Assembly (NCBI GenBank): GCA_945860785.1
Contig: CAMATD010000023.1
Coordinates: 1-35,172, forward strand
Length of the DNA: 35,172 nucleotides
Direction: 5' to 3'
DNA from: Variovorax sp. YR752
GTDB lineage: Bacteria; Pseudomonadota; Gammaproteobacteria; Burkholderiales; Burkholderiaceae_C
This document shows positions 16,483-25,920 of the stretch, piece by piece; positions within the stretch are counted from its first letter, which is position 1; each line of letters begins with the position of its first letter. The notes beneath the pieces were generated by a model. It saw only the letters and a list, made by a program, of their open reading frames with translations, had not been told where the DNA came from and did not search any database. Both the position numbers and the translations under genes were made by a program.

Positions 16483-17853
16483 ATGCTTACTGTCATAGCC
16501 TTTGTGGTCGCACTCGGTGTCCTGATCGCGGTGCACGAATACGGTCACTACCGCGTCGCGGTCGCCTGCGGCGTCAAGGTGGAGCGCTTCTCCGTCGGGT
16601 TCGGCAAGGTGCTGTTCCGCTGGCAGCCCAAGCGCCAGCACCCGGGGCAGAACACCGAGTTCGTCATCGGCGCTTTTCCACTGGGCGGCTACGTCAAGAT
16701 GCTCGACGAGCGCGAAGGGCCGGTAGCGCCTGAAGAGCGGCATCGCGCCTTCAACACCCAGCCGCTGCGTTCGCGCGCGGCCATCGTGGCTGCCGGGCCC
16801 ATTGCCAACCTGCTGCTGGCCGTGGTGCTTTACACGGCCGTCAACTGGATCGGCGTTCAGGAGCCGGTTGCCAAGCTGGCACGGCCGGTGGCGGCTTCGC
16901 TGGCCGAAGCGGCTGGCCTGCGCGGTGGCGAGCACATCACGCGCGCCGGCTTCGATGGCGATCTGGAGCCGGTGCAGTCTTTCGAGGACCTGCGCTGGCG
17001 CATCATGCGCGGTGCGCTCGATGGACAGGATCTGACACTCGAAGTGGCTGGCGAGGAGGGCCGGTCCGCTCGCCAACTGGTGCTGCCGCTGAGCCGCATC
17101 GAGGCCAAGGACGCCGATCCGCAGATGTTCCGCAAGATCGGCTTGATGGCGCCCCTGACCCGGCCCGAGATTGGCGAAGTTCAGGCCGGCAGCGCTGGCG
17201 AGCGGGCGGGACTGCGCAATGGCGACCTGGTCCGGGCCATCGGCGAGACGGTCATCTTCGACGGACAGCAGCTTCGCGAAGTGATCCGCGCCTCGATCGA
17301 CGGCGACCAGCCGCGCACCCAGACCTGGCAGATCCAGCGCGGCGGTCAGCCGCTCGCGCTCGAGGTGAAGCCTGAAGTGCGCGAAGAGGGTGCCATCAAG
17401 ATCGGCCGCATCGGCGCCTATGTCGGTGCGCCGCCTGAAATGGTGACGGTGCGGCAGGGCCCGATCGACGGCGTCTGGCGTGGCGTGGTGCGTACTTGGG
17501 AGATGTCCGCGCTCACCGTGCGCATGATGGTCAAGATGGTCACCGGCCAGGCGTCGCTCAAGAATCTCAGCGGTCCGCTCACCATTGCCGACTATGCCGG
17601 CAAGTCGGCAAGCCTCGGCCTCACCCAGTACCTGCTCTTCCTCGCTGTCATCAGCGTGAGTCTGGGCGTGCTCAATCTCATGCCGCTGCCGGTCCTCGAT
17701 GGGGGACACCTGATGTATTATCTTTGGGAGGGCCTGACCGGCAAAAGTGTCTCTGATGCTTGGATGGAACGGCTTCAGCGCGGCGGTGTCGCTTTGCTGC
17801 TGGTCATGATGTCGGTTGCACTTTTCAACGACGTCACGCGGCTCTTTGGTTAA
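16483..17853 (+). CDS. rseP: RIP metalloprotease RseP (site-2 protease)
   Basis: RseP is an inner-membrane zinc protease that cleaves the anti-sigma factor RseA inside the membrane and so releases sigma-E; it also clears remnant signal peptides. The zinc site is HEYGH at residues 18-22 in the first membrane helix, with the third ligand in LDGGH (Asp406) near the C-terminus. Two periplasmic PDZ domains (about 115-300) lie between, and the segment NLMPLPVLDGG is characteristic. The length (456) matches E. coli (450). Its place just before bamA links envelope stress sensing to outer-membrane assembly. Confidence 0.96.
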   Translation: MLTVIAFVVALGVLIAVHEYGHYRVAVACGVKVERFSVGFGKVLFRWQPKRQHPGQNTEFVIGAFPLGGYVKMLDEREGPVAPEERHRAFNTQPLRSRAAIVAAGPIANLLLAVVLYTAVNWIGVQEPVAKLARPVAASLAEAAGLRGGEHITRAGFDGDLEPVQSFEDLRWRIMRGALDGQDLTLEVAGEEGRSARQLVLPLSRIEAKDADPQMFRKIGLMAPLTRPEIGEVQAGSAGERAGLRNGDLVRAIGETVIFDGQQLREVIRASIDGDQPRTQTWQIQRGGQPLALEVKPEVREEGAIKIGRIGAYVGAPPEMVTVRQGPIDGVWRGVVRTWEMSALTVRMMVKMVTGQASLKNLSGPLTIADYAGKSASLGLTQYLLFLAVISVSLGVLNLMPLPVLDGGHLMYYLWEGLTGKSVSDAWMERLQRGGVALLLVMMSVALFNDVTRLFG

Positions 17854-17859
17854 CTTTCT

Positions 17860-17880
17860 GCCGGCCCTTTCCGTGCCGGC
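17860..17880 (+). other. intercistronic hairpin between rseP and bamA
   Basis: Two copies of the self-complementary GCCGGC (17860-17865 and 17875-17880) can pair across 9 bases, 6 bp past the rseP stop. No T-run follows, so it is not a standard terminator. It could be an mRNA stability or processing element in the long transcript. Confidence 0.4.
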
Positions 17881-17891
17881 TCAATTCACAG

Positions 17892-20327
17892 ATGAACAAA
17901 AACTCCAATCGCTTTCGCCTGCGTAGCGTTGTCGCGGTGGTTGCCAGTGCGCTCGCGGCCACGGCCGCCTGGGCCGTCGAGCCTTTCACGGTGCACGATA
18001 TTCGCGTCGAAGGTTTGCAACGGGTCGAGGCCGGCACGATCTTCGCATCGCTGCCATTGCGCGTGGGCGACACCTACAGTGACGACCGCGGAACCGCCGC
18101 GATCCGCGCGCTGTTCGACCTGGGTTTGTTCAAGGATGTGCGCATCGACGTGAACGGCAACGTGCTGGTGGTGATCGTCGAAGAGCGTCCGACCATTGCA
18201 GACGTCGATTTCGTCGGCACCAAGGAATTCGACAAGGCCGCGCTGACGAAGGCGCTGCGCGAAATCGGACTGACCGATGGCCGCCCCTACGACAAGGCGC
18301 TGGCCGACCGCGCGGAGCAGGAGCTCAAGCGCCAGTACGTGAGCCGCGCTCTTTACAACGCGCAGGTCGTGACCACCGTCACGCCGATCGAGCGCAACCG
18401 CGTCAACCTCACGTTCACCGTGACCGAAGGCGAGTCGGCGCGCATTCGCGAAGTCCACGTGGTCGGCAACAAGGCCTTCAGCGAATCGACCTTGCTGAGC
18501 CTGTTCGACCAGGACAGCGGCGGCTTCATGAGCTGGTACACCAAGTCCAACCAGTACTCGCGCGCCAAGCTCAGCGCCGACCTCGAAACGCTGCGCTCGT
18601 ACTACATCACGCGCGGCTACCTCGAATTCCGCATCGATTCGACCCAGGTCGCCATCTCGCCGGACCGCAAGGACCTGTCGGTGACGGTCAACATCACCGA
18701 GGGCGAAAAGTTCGTGGTGGCGGGCGTCAAGCTCGACGGCAACTTCCTGGGCCGCGACGACGAATTCAAGTCGCTGATCACGATCAAGCCGGGCGAGCCC
18801 TACAACGGCGAGCAGGTCACGGAGACCACCAAGGCCTTCAACGACTATTTCGGCACCTTCGGCTACGCGTTCGCTCGCGTGCAGGCGCGTCCCGACATCG
18901 ACCGTGTCAACAACCGCGTCACGCTCACGCTGCAGGCCGAGCCTTCGCGCCGCGTCTACGTGCGCCGTGTTGCCGTTGGCGGCAACAACAAGACCCGCGA
19001 CGAAGTGATCCGCCGCGAGTTCCGCCAGTTCGAAGCCTCCTGGTACGACGGCGACAAGATCAAGCTCTCGCGCGACCGCGTCGACCGCCTGGGCTTCTTC
19101 ACTGAGGTGAATGTCGCAACCCAGGAAATCCCGGGCTCGCCCGACCAGGTCGACCTGCTGATCACCGTGGCCGAGAAGCCCACCGGCAGCCTGCAACTCG
19201 GCGCCGGCTATTCGAGTTCGGACAAGGTCGCGCTGACCTTTGGCATCTCGCAAGAGAACGTGTTCGGCTCCGGCAACTTCCTGGGCGTACAGGTCAATAC
19301 CAGCAAGTACAACCGTACGATCTCGCTGACCACCACCGACCCGTACTTCACGAAGGACGGCATCTCGCGCACGATCAGCGTCTATCACACGACGACGCAG
19401 CCTTACACGACGTCCATCGACGGCGACTACAAGTTGGTCAACCAGGGCGCCTCCATCCGTTTCGGCGTGCCGTTCAGCGAAGTCGACACGGTCTTCTTCG
19501 GCGTCGGGCTCGAGCGCTATGCGTTCGATCCGAACAAGAACGCGATCTTCGCCGGGCTTTCGACGCCGGCGTCCTACCTCAACTATTTCCATTGCTCCAA
19601 GGATGCCACCGGCTTCCTGGTGACCGGATGCGACCAGAAGAGCGTGTGGGGCGTACCGCTGACCGTTGGCTGGGGCCGCGACAGCCGCGACAGCTCGCTG
19701 GTCCCGACGACCGGCGTTCTGCAGCGCGCCAACCTGGAAGTGGGCGTTGGCGGCGACATGAGGTACCTCAAGACCAACTACCAGTACCAGCAGTTCTTCC
19801 CGATCAACAAGCAGTACACCTTCGCGTTGAACGGCGAAGTCGGCTATGCCAAGGCCCTGGGCGGCAAGGTCTACCCGATCTTCAAGAACTTCTATGCCGG
19901 CGGCCTGGGCTCCATCCGTGGCTTCGAGCAAAACTCGCTGGGTCCGCGCGACGTGCCGCTGTTCGGGCAGACCGAAGGCGCCGCACTGGGCGGCACCAAG
20001 AAGGCCATCTTCAACGCCGAACTGAGCACGCCGTTCCCGGGTGCTGGCAACGACCGCACCCTGCGTCTGTATGGCTTTTTCGACGTCGGCAATGTGTTCG
20101 GTTCGCGCGCTCCTGGCCTGACGGACGAGCAGTGGAAGGCGCAGAAGAAGTTGCGCGCTTCCGTCGGCCTCGGTATCAGCTGGGTTTCGCCGCTGGGTCC
20201 GCTGCGCCTGGCCTACGCCATCCCCGTTAAGTCCCAAAAGGAAGTGACGGATCCGCAGACCAACTTGATCCTGATCCCGAAGGATAGAATTCAGCGCCTC
20301 CAATTCCAGATCGGAACGTCTTTCTAA
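17892..20327 (+). CDS. bamA: outer membrane protein assembly factor BamA
   Basis: BamA is the essential Omp85 subunit that folds and inserts beta-barrel proteins into the outer membrane. A signal peptide ends at AWA (residue 28). Five POTRA domains follow (about 29-430), then a 16-strand barrel. The barrel has the conserved loop-6 motif GSIRGFE (usually VRGF/Y), and the protein ends in LQFQIGTSF with the C-terminal Phe of outer-membrane proteins. The product is 811 residues, as in E. coli. I chose ATG 17892 because the signal peptide begins there; the open frame from 17760 overlaps rseP. The Shine-Dalgarno sequence is weak. skp begins directly after its stop. Confidence 0.97.
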   Translation: MNKNSNRFRLRSVVAVVASALAATAAWAVEPFTVHDIRVEGLQRVEAGTIFASLPLRVGDTYSDDRGTAAIRALFDLGLFKDVRIDVNGNVLVVIVEERPTIADVDFVGTKEFDKAALTKALREIGLTDGRPYDKALADRAEQELKRQYVSRALYNAQVVTTVTPIERNRVNLTFTVTEGESARIREVHVVGNKAFSESTLLSLFDQDSGGFMSWYTKSNQYSRAKLSADLETLRSYYITRGYLEFRIDSTQVAISPDRKDLSVTVNITEGEKFVVAGVKLDGNFLGRDDEFKSLITIKPGEPYNGEQVTETTKAFNDYFGTFGYAFARVQARPDIDRVNNRVTLTLQAEPSRRVYVRRVAVGGNNKTRDEVIRREFRQFEASWYDGDKIKLSRDRVDRLGFFTEVNVATQEIPGSPDQVDLLITVAEKPTGSLQLGAGYSSSDKVALTFGISQENVFGSGNFLGVQVNTSKYNRTISLTTTDPYFTKDGISRTISVYHTTTQPYTTSIDGDYKLVNQGASIRFGVPFSEVDTVFFGVGLERYAFDPNKNAIFAGLSTPASYLNYFHCSKDATGFLVTGCDQKSVWGVPLTVGWGRDSRDSSLVPTTGVLQRANLEVGVGGDMRYLKTNYQYQQFFPINKQYTFALNGEVGYAKALGGKVYPIFKNFYAGGLGSIRGFEQNSLGPRDVPLFGQTEGAALGGTKKAIFNAELSTPFPGAGNDRTLRLYGFFDVGNVFGSRAPGLTDEQWKAQKKLRASVGLGISWVSPLGPLRLAYAIPVKSQKEVTDPQTNLILIPKDRIQRLQFQIGTSF

Positions 20328-20873
20328 ATGAAGCATTTGATTCGCGCCGCGGCCGGCGCGTTGTTGATTCCCGCTCTCGTGTTCGTTGCTGCGCCTGCCC
20401 AGGCGCAGGAAACCTTTCGCATCGGTTTCGTCAATCCGGATCGCGTGCTGCGTGAGGCGCAGCCTGCCAAGGCAGCGCAGGCAAAGCTCGAGTCCGAGTT
20501 CCTCAAGCGCGAGAAGGATCTGACCGCCCAGGGCGATGCACTGAAATCTGCATCGGAGAAGTTCGAACGCGAAGCCGGAACCTTGTCCGAAAGCCAGCGC
20601 GCCACGCGTCAGCGTGCGCTGGTCGACCAGGACCGCGACTTCCAGCGCCGCCGCCGCGAGTTCCAGGAAGACCTCAATGCGCGCAAGAACGAAGAGCTCC
20701 AGCAGGTCTACGAGCGGGCCAACCGCGTCGTGAAACAGGTCGCCGAGGCTGAAAAGTACGACGCCATCCTGCAGGAAGCGATCTACATCAATCCGAAGCA
20801 CGACATCACCGACAAGGTGATCAAGGCGCTGAACGCGTCGGTCGGCTCCTCAGCGCCCACGGCCGGCAAGTAA
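20328..20873 (+). CDS. skp: periplasmic chaperone Skp/OmpH
   Basis: Skp is a trimeric periplasmic holdase that keeps unfolded outer-membrane proteins soluble on the way to BamA. The signal peptide ([10 protein letters not shown]..., cleavage after AQA at residue 26) is followed by a small beta core ([12 protein letters not shown]), and then a long charged coiled-coil arm (about 45-140, rich in Lys/Glu/Arg) before the return to the core ([19 protein letters not shown]). At 181 residues it is slightly longer than E. coli Skp (161). It begins on the base after the bamA stop, which suggests coupled translation. Confidence 0.95.
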   Translation: MKHLIRAAAGALLIPALVFVAAPAQAQETFRIGFVNPDRVLREAQPAKAAQAKLESEFLKREKDLTAQGDALKSASEKFEREAGTLSESQRATRQRALVDQDRDFQRRRREFQEDLNARKNEELQQVYERANRVVKQVAEAEKYDAILQEAIYINPKHDITDKVIKALNASVGSSAPTAGK

Positions 20874-20887
20874 CGCCGCGAACCGGC

Positions 20888-21865
20888 GTGTCACTGCAGC
20901 TCGGAGCCATCGTTGACGCCCTCGGGGGCGAGCTTCATGGAGATGCAACGCTGTCCATCGAGCGGCTTTCGCCGCTCCAGAATGCGCAGCCCGATGCGCT
21001 CAGCTTCCTGAGCCATCCCAAATACCAGCAGGAACTGGCGGCCTCGAAAGCCGCCTGCGTGATCGTGTCGCCTGCCATGCAGGACGCGGCAGCGGCGCGT
21101 GGCGCGTTCATCGTCACGCCCGACCCGTACCTCTACTTTGCACGCCTGACGCAGCTCTGGAAGTCGCACCATGCGCGCCCCGAGGCCGATCTTGTCCATC
21201 CCAGTGCCGTGATCCACGCCGAGGCCCAAGTCGATCCCACAGCGCGCATTGGCGCCCTGTGCGTGGTGGAGCGGGGCGCGCGCATCGGTGCGGGCACCGT
21301 GTTGAAGTCGCGCGTGACGGTCAGCGAAGACTGCACGATCGGCGAGCGCTGCCTGCTGCACCCGGGCGTGGTGATCGGGGCCGACGGCTTCGGCCTTGCG
21401 CTGCACCAGGGCGCCTGGGTCAAGATCGAGCAGCTGGGCGCGGTGCGCATCGGCAACGACGTCGAAATCGGCGCCAACACCTGCATCGACCGCGGCGCGC
21501 TCGACGACACCGTGATCGAAGACGGCGTCAAGCTCGACAACCTGATCCAGATCGGCCACAACGTGCGCGTCGGCAAGAACACCGCTATGGTAGGCTGCGT
21601 CGGCGTGGCCGGCAGTGCCATCATCGGCGCCAACTGCACCTTCGGCGGCGGCGCCATCGTGCTGGGCCACCTGACGGTGGCCGACGGCGTGCACATTTCC
21701 GCCGCGACCGTGGTGACCCGCTCGATTCACAAGGCCGGCCAATACACCGGTATGTTTCCCATCGATGACAATGCAAGCTGGGAAAAAAATGCGGCAACGC
21801 TCAAGCAGTTGCACAGCCTGCGCGAACGACTGAAGGCGCTGGAGAAGGCTCCCTCGAAAAAATGA
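20888..21865 (+). CDS. lpxD: UDP-3-O-(3-hydroxyacyl)glucosamine N-acyltransferase
   Basis: LpxD performs the third step of lipid A synthesis, N-acylation of UDP-3-O-acyl-glucosamine from acyl-ACP. An N-terminal uridine-binding domain (about 1-100, [11 protein letters not shown]) precedes a left-handed beta-helix made of hexapeptide repeats (from about 105), and a C-terminal helix follows. The catalytic His lies in [10 protein letters not shown]. The start is a GTG at 20888 with no strong Shine-Dalgarno sequence, 14 bp after skp; no in-frame ATG gives a complete domain. The stop overlaps an ATG of the fabZ frame (ATGA). The product is 325 residues. Confidence 0.96.
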   Translation: MSLQLGAIVDALGGELHGDATLSIERLSPLQNAQPDALSFLSHPKYQQELAASKAACVIVSPAMQDAAAARGAFIVTPDPYLYFARLTQLWKSHHARPEADLVHPSAVIHAEAQVDPTARIGALCVVERGARIGAGTVLKSRVTVSEDCTIGERCLLHPGVVIGADGFGLALHQGAWVKIEQLGAVRIGNDVEIGANTCIDRGALDDTVIEDGVKLDNLIQIGHNVRVGKNTAMVGCVGVAGSAIIGANCTFGGGAIVLGHLTVADGVHISAATVVTRSIHKAGQYTGMFPIDDNASWEKNAATLKQLHSLRERLKALEKAPSKK

Positions 21866-21888
21866 CGACGATGCAGGAACAGAAAATC

Positions 21889-22338
21889 ATGACGACGACG
21901 CTCGATATCCATCAAATCCTCAAGCTGCTTCCCCACCGCTACCCGTTCCTGCTGGTGGACCGCGTGCTCGACATGGAAAAGGGCAAGCGCATCACGGCGC
22001 TCAAGAACGTGACGATGAACGAACCCTTCTTCAACGGCCACTTCCCGCACCGTCCGGTGATGCCGGGCGTGCTGATGCTCGAAGCCATGGCGCAGGCGGC
22101 AGCCTTGCTGTCGTTCCATTCGCTCGACATCGTGCCGGACGACAACACGGTCTATTACTTCGCCGCCATCGACGGCGCGCGCTTCAAGCGGCCTGTCGAA
22201 CCCGGCGACCAGCTCACGCTCGAAGTCGAGATCGAACGCATGAAGGCCGGTATCTCCAAATTCAAGGGCCGGGCCCTGGTGGGCACCGAACTGGCCTGCG
22301 AGGCCACGCTGATGTGCGCCATGCGCCAGATCAGCTGA
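21889..22338 (+). CDS. fabZ: 3-hydroxyacyl-ACP dehydratase FabZ
   Basis: FabZ dehydrates (3R)-hydroxyacyl-ACP in fatty acid elongation and competes with LpxA for hydroxymyristoyl-ACP. The hot-dog fold is complete, with [14 protein letters not shown] and the catalytic pair His51 and Glu65 in [20 protein letters not shown]. Three in-frame ATGs are possible. The one at 21862 overlaps the lpxD stop (ATGA), one lies at 21871, and one at 21889 is preceded by CAGGAA at about 10 bases. I chose 21889 because [17 protein letters not shown] matches the family length (149 residues), but 21862 is not excluded. Confidence 0.94.
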   Translation: MTTTLDIHQILKLLPHRYPFLLVDRVLDMEKGKRITALKNVTMNEPFFNGHFPHRPVMPGVLMLEAMAQAAALLSFHSLDIVPDDNTVYYFAAIDGARFKRPVEPGDQLTLEVEIERMKAGISKFKGRALVGTELACEATLMCAMRQIS

Positions 22339-22361
22339 TCCACCGCTGTCACTTGCAAGGC

Positions 22362-23150
22362 ATGACCCAGGTTCATCCGACAGCACTCGTCGACCCCCAG
22401 GCACAGCTTGACGCCTCGGTGTCGGTCGGACCCTATACCGTGATCGGCCCGCACGTGCGGGTCGGGGCGGGCACCACCATCGGCGCGCATTGCGTGATCG
22501 AAGGGCGCACCACCATCGGGTGCGACAACCGGATCTTCCAGTTCTCGTCGCTCGGCGCGGTGCCGCAAGACAAGAAATACGCGGGCGAGCCCAACGAGCT
22601 CGTCATTGGCGACCGCAACGTCATTCGCGAGTTCTGCACCTTCAACCTCGGCGTGCCGGGGGCGGGGGGCGTGACGCGCGTGGGCCATGACAACTGGATC
22701 ATGGCCTACACCCACATCGCGCACGACTGCCGCGTCGACAACCACACCACGCTGGCCAACCAGACCACGCTGGCCGGGCACGTGCACCTGGCGGACTGGG
22801 TCACGATCGGCGGTCTGACCGGCATTCACCAGTTCGTTTCGGTCGGCGCCCACGCCATGGTCGGCTTCGCGAGCGCGGTGTCGCAGGACGTGCCGCCGTT
22901 CATGCTGGTCGACGGCAATCCGCTGGCGGTTCGCGGCTTCAACGTCGTGGGCCTGCGCCGGCGCGATTTCTCGGCGCAGCGGCTGGCAACGGTCAAGCAG
23001 ATGCATCGCCTGCTGTATCGGCAGGGCAAGACGCTCGAAGAGGCGCGCGCCGGCATTCAGGCGCTGGCCGCCGAAATGCCGGAGGCCGCCGACGACGTCG
23101 CGCTGATGGAATCCTTCATCGCCGGTTCGACGCGCGGCATCGCGCGTTGA
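22362..23150 (+). CDS. lpxA: acyl-ACP--UDP-N-acetylglucosamine O-acyltransferase
   Basis: LpxA starts lipid A synthesis by moving 3-hydroxyacyl from ACP to UDP-GlcNAc in the cytoplasm. It is a left-handed beta-helix of hexapeptide repeats with a C-terminal helical domain ([18 protein letters not shown]). The catalytic His is H121 in THIAHDC, equivalent to E. coli His125, and [11 protein letters not shown] is conserved. The product is 262 residues, exactly the E. coli length. ATG 22362 is preferred over the open frame from 22314, which overlaps fabZ and adds non-family sequence. It begins 23 bp after fabZ and ends 4 bp before lpxB. Confidence 0.96.
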   Translation: MTQVHPTALVDPQAQLDASVSVGPYTVIGPHVRVGAGTTIGAHCVIEGRTTIGCDNRIFQFSSLGAVPQDKKYAGEPNELVIGDRNVIREFCTFNLGVPGAGGVTRVGHDNWIMAYTHIAHDCRVDNHTTLANQTTLAGHVHLADWVTIGGLTGIHQFVSVGAHAMVGFASAVSQDVPPFMLVDGNPLAVRGFNVVGLRRRDFSAQRLATVKQMHRLLYRQGKTLEEARAGIQALAAEMPEAADDVALMESFIAGSTRGIAR

Positions 23151-23154
23151 AGCC

Positions 23155-24309
23155 ATGGCGATGAGCAAGGACGAGCAGCGACGCTTCGCGCTGGTCGCGG
23201 GTGAGGCCTCCGGCGACTTGCTCGCGGGGCTTCTTCTCGACGGCCTGCAGGCCCGCTGGCCCACGCTCCAGACCGCTGGCATCGGCGGACCCCGGATGCT
23301 CGCGCACGGTTTCCAGAGCTGGTGGCCGCAGGAGAAGCTCGCGGTGCGCGGCTACATCGAGGTGCTGCGGCACTACGCCGAAATCGCCGGCATCCGCCGC
23401 CAGCTCAAGGCCCGGTTGCTGCGCGAACGGCCCGAGCTGTTCATCGGTGTCGATGCGCCCGATTTCAATCTCGATCTCGAAGCCGGGCTGCGAAGCCAGG
23501 GGATCAAGACCGTTCACTTCATCTGCCCCTCGATCTGGGCCTGGCGGCCGAAGCGCATCGAGAAGGTCCGGGCCGCGGCCGACCATGTGCTGTGCATCTT
23601 TCCGTTCGAGCCCGAGCTGCTGGAAAAGCAGGGCGTTGCCGCGAGCTACGTGGGCCACCCGATTGCCAACGTGATCCCGATGACGCCCGACCGTGCCGCA
23701 GCGCGCGCCGCGCTGGGTCTGGCGCCCGACGCACAGGTCGTCGCCTTGCTGCCCGGCAGCCGCCGCTCCGAGATTCGCTACTTGGCCGCCCGGTTCTTCG
23801 AAGCCGCTGCCCGGATGCAGAAGGCACGGCCGGCGATTCAGTTCGTGGCCCCCATCCTGCCGGGGCTGCGCGCCGAAGTCGAAGCCTTGCTCCAGGCCAG
23901 CGGCATGACCGGCCGGGTGAAGCTGCTCGATGGCCAGTCGCACGCCGCGCTCGCCGCCTGCGACGTCACGCTGATCGCCAGCGGCACCGCCACGCTCGAG
24001 GCGGCGCTCTTCAAGCGGCCGATGGTCATCGCCTACAACATGAACGGGCTCTCGTGGCGCCTGATGCAAAGCAAGCAGCTGCAGCCCTGGGTCGGCCTCC
24101 CCAACATCCTGTGCCGCGAGTTCGTGGTGCCCGAATTGCTGCAGGAAGCCGCCACCCCCGAGGCGCTGGCCCAGGCCACGCTGGCCTGGCTCGACGCGCC
24201 CGAAAAGACACAGGCCCTGCAACAAAGATTTTCCGAACTGCACGTGCAATTGCAGCGCGATACGCCGACACTTTGCGCCGATGCGATCCAGAAAGTTCTT
24301 GAAGGCTGA
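23155..24309 (+). CDS. lpxB: lipid A disaccharide synthase
   Basis: LpxB is a GT-B (family GT19) peripheral membrane glycosyltransferase that condenses lipid X with UDP-2,3-diacylglucosamine to form the lipid A disaccharide. The N-terminal GEASGD motif (residues 16-21), [16 protein letters not shown] and [11 protein letters not shown] are signature blocks. The C-terminal UDP-binding region holds [11 protein letters not shown]. The length of 384 residues is normal. ATG 23155 is used; an ATG at 23161 in the same frame is an alternative. The 3' end overlaps rnhB by up to 29 bp. Confidence 0.96.
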   Translation: MAMSKDEQRRFALVAGEASGDLLAGLLLDGLQARWPTLQTAGIGGPRMLAHGFQSWWPQEKLAVRGYIEVLRHYAEIAGIRRQLKARLLRERPELFIGVDAPDFNLDLEAGLRSQGIKTVHFICPSIWAWRPKRIEKVRAAADHVLCIFPFEPELLEKQGVAASYVGHPIANVIPMTPDRAAARAALGLAPDAQVVALLPGSRRSEIRYLAARFFEAAARMQKARPAIQFVAPILPGLRAEVEALLQASGMTGRVKLLDGQSHAALAACDVTLIASGTATLEAALFKRPMVIAYNMNGLSWRLMQSKQLQPWVGLPNILCREFVVPELLQEAATPEALAQATLAWLDAPEKTQALQQRFSELHVQLQRDTPTLCADAIQKVLEG

Positions 24310-24988
24310 GCAGGCCCCGCTGGTGTGGGACGCACCGGGCCTGCTCGCGGGCGTCGACGAGGCAGGGCGTGGCCCCCTGGCCGGGCCCGTGGTGGCCGCG
24401 GCCGTGATCCTCGACGACCAGCGACCGATCCGTGGGCTGGCCGATTCCAAGACCCTCACCGCCCTGCAGCGCGAACGCCTGCACGACCAGATCCTGGCCA
24501 AGGCCCTGTGCTGCTCGATCGCGCAGGCAAGCGTCGAGGAGATCGACACCCACAACATCCTGCAGGCCACCATGCTCGCGATGCGCCGTGCGGTCGAGGG
24601 CTTGCGCCTGAAACCGACCAAGGTGCTGGTCGACGGCAACCGCCTGCCGACGCTCGATGTGCTGGCCGAAGCCATCGTCAAGGGCGACGCGCTGGTCAAG
24701 GCGATTTCCGCGGCGTCGATCCTGGCCAAGGTGCACCGTGATCGACTCTGCGAGCAGTTGCATACCGAGTTTCCGCATTACGGCTTTGCCGGCCACAAGG
24801 GCTATGGCACGCCGGAGCACCTGGAGGCGCTGCAGCGCCATGGTGCCTGTGTGCATCACCGCAGGTCGTTCAGCCCTGTTGCAGCGGCGCTGGCGCGGAC
24901 TGCAGTCGCCACCTTAGTCGTCGAGGCCGCGCCTGTGGTGTTCGCAACGGTCGAGACCGTCCACCTCGACCTGCGCGCCGCGCCCTGA
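24281..24988 (+). CDS. rnhB: ribonuclease HII
   Basis: RNase HII cuts the RNA strand of RNA-DNA hybrids and starts removal of single ribonucleotides from DNA. Catalytic residues are visible as GVDEAGRG (Asp26, Glu27) near the N-terminus, LVDGNRLP and the AKVHRD block; KGYGTPEH completes the family set. The product is 235 residues, with a C-terminal tail of about 30 residues beyond the catalytic domain. The start is uncertain: ATG 24281 overlaps lpxB by 29 bp, and a TTG at 24299 would shorten the overlap and give [11 protein letters not shown]. Neither has a clear Shine-Dalgarno sequence. In E. coli the same lpxB-rnhB pair is followed by dnaE; here an RNA methyltransferase follows. Confidence 0.94.
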   Translation: MRSRKFLKAEQAPLVWDAPGLLAGVDEAGRGPLAGPVVAAAVILDDQRPIRGLADSKTLTALQRERLHDQILAKALCCSIAQASVEEIDTHNILQATMLAMRRAVEGLRLKPTKVLVDGNRLPTLDVLAEAIVKGDALVKAISAASILAKVHRDRLCEQLHTEFPHYGFAGHKGYGTPEHLEALQRHGACVHHRRSFSPVAAALARTAVATLVVEAAPVVFATVETVHLDLRAAP

Positions 24989-24995
24989 GCCCGCG

Positions 24996-25781
24996 ATGAC
25001 CACCGATCCTGGCGCGAGCCTCATCAGTTCGCGCGACAACCCGCTGCTCAAGGACCTGCGCAAACTGGCCCAGGACCCCGGCGCCTACCGCAAACTGCGC
25101 CGCATCTGGCTCGAAGGCGACCATCTTTGCCGGGCGGCGCTGGCCCGTGGCGTCAAGCCCGCGATTGCGGTGTTTTCGGAGTCTTTCTGGCCGACGGCCC
25201 CTGCTGAATGGGCTGCAAGTGCTATCAAAACGGTAGTGGTCAGCGATGACTTGCTGCGTGGCGCCAGCGGCCTGGAGTCGCCAGCGCCGATGGGCTTCGT
25301 GCTCGATCTGCCGGCACGGCCGGAACTGATCCCCGACGCGCCGAGCGTGGTGCTCGACCGCTTGCAGGATGCCGGCAACGCCGGTTCCATCCTGCGCAGC
25401 GCGGCCGCTTTCGGCTTCACCCAGGTGATCGCACTCAAGGGCACGGCCGCGCTGTGGGCGCCGAAAGTGCTGCGCGCCGGCATGGGCGCCCATTTCGGTC
25501 TGCGCCTGATCGAAGGCGTGGAAGCCGATGCGCTCGATGCGTTGACGATTCCTTTGGTCGCGACCAGTTCGCACCATGGCGAATGGCTCCACAAGGCCCG
25601 CTTGCCGCACCCTTGCGCCTGGCTGATGGGCCATGAAGGGCAGGGCGTTTCGCCCGCCCTGGAAGCCCGCGCGACCCACCACATCCGCATCGCCCAGCCC
25701 GGCGGCGAAGAATCCCTCAACGTGGCGGCAGCCGCTGCCATCTGCCTGCACGCGAGCGGCGCGGCCCTCCAGCCCGAATAG
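24996..25781 (+). CDS. TrmH/SpoU-family RNA 2'-O-ribose methyltransferase
   Basis: SPOUT-fold methyltransferases methylate ribose 2'-OH in tRNA or rRNA using S-adenosylmethionine. An N-terminal substrate-binding domain (about 10-100, SSRDNPLLKDLRKL) precedes the trefoil-knot catalytic domain. The latter has all three motifs: motif 1 DRLQDAGNAGSILRSAAAFG, motif 2 WLMGHEGQGVS and motif 3 IAQPGGEESLNVAAAAA. The family cannot be resolved to RlmB, TrmH or another target from sequence alone, so no symbol is given. The gene lies 7 bp after rnhB and is probably the last of the pyrH run. A degenerate inverted repeat sits in its codons for SAIKTVV (25221-25236). Confidence 0.92.
   Translation: MTTDPGASLISSRDNPLLKDLRKLAQDPGAYRKLRRIWLEGDHLCRAALARGVKPAIAVFSESFWPTAPAEWAASAIKTVVVSDDLLRGASGLESPAPMGFVLDLPARPELIPDAPSVVLDRLQDAGNAGSILRSAAAFGFTQVIALKGTAALWAPKVLRAGMGAHFGLRLIEGVEADALDALTIPLVATSSHHGEWLHKARLPHPCAWLMGHEGQGVSPALEARATHHIRIAQPGGEESLNVAAAAAICLHASGAALQPE
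25221..25236. repeat. degenerate short inverted repeat inside the TrmH-family gene
   Basis: GCTATCAAAACGGTAG resembles the repeat in dxr: GCTAT, an A-rich spacer, then a partly matching right arm (GTAG for ATAGC). It sits in AT-ending codons (GCT GCA AGT GCT ATC AAA) within a GC-rich gene. The right arm is imperfect, so the match is weaker than in dxr. Confidence 0.3.
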
Positions 25782-25796
25782 GGCCTCAGTCCGAGC

Positions 25797-25802
25797 TACA
25801 AT
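25797..25802 (+). promoter_or_regulatory. candidate -10 of carAB (TACAAT)
   Basis: TACAAT is a five-of-six match to the -10 consensus, 15 bp after the methyltransferase stop. The -35 is weak (CCGAAT at 25774-25779 with 17 bp spacing). It would give a carA leader of about 110 nt, long enough for regulation. Confidence 0.5.
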
Positions 25803-25888
25803 TGAAGGCTTACTCGCAATAGCGTCGCCCGGCCGCCTTTAACGCCAAAATCTCCTTAAGCAGCAGTCCGCAGGCAACGCGCCTGGGG

Positions 25889-25914
25889 CTCCGAGCGACC
25901 GTAACCATCCGGAG
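25889..25914 (+). promoter_or_regulatory. possible Shine-Dalgarno-masking hairpin in the carA leader
   Basis: CTCCG at 25889-25893 can pair with CGGAG at 25910-25914, which contains the carA Shine-Dalgarno GGAG (25911-25914). A second complement, TCTCC at 25851-25855, could pair with GGAGA instead. The two alternatives would allow a switch in ribosome access. Each helix is only 5 bp, so this is a suggestion. Confidence 0.3.
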
Positions 25915-25920
25915 AACCCA

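Noticed and set aside
17860-17880. Transcription terminator between rseP and bamA
   Set aside because: The GCCGGC hairpin has no U-tract and bamA has no visible promoter of its own; kept only as an intercistronic hairpin.
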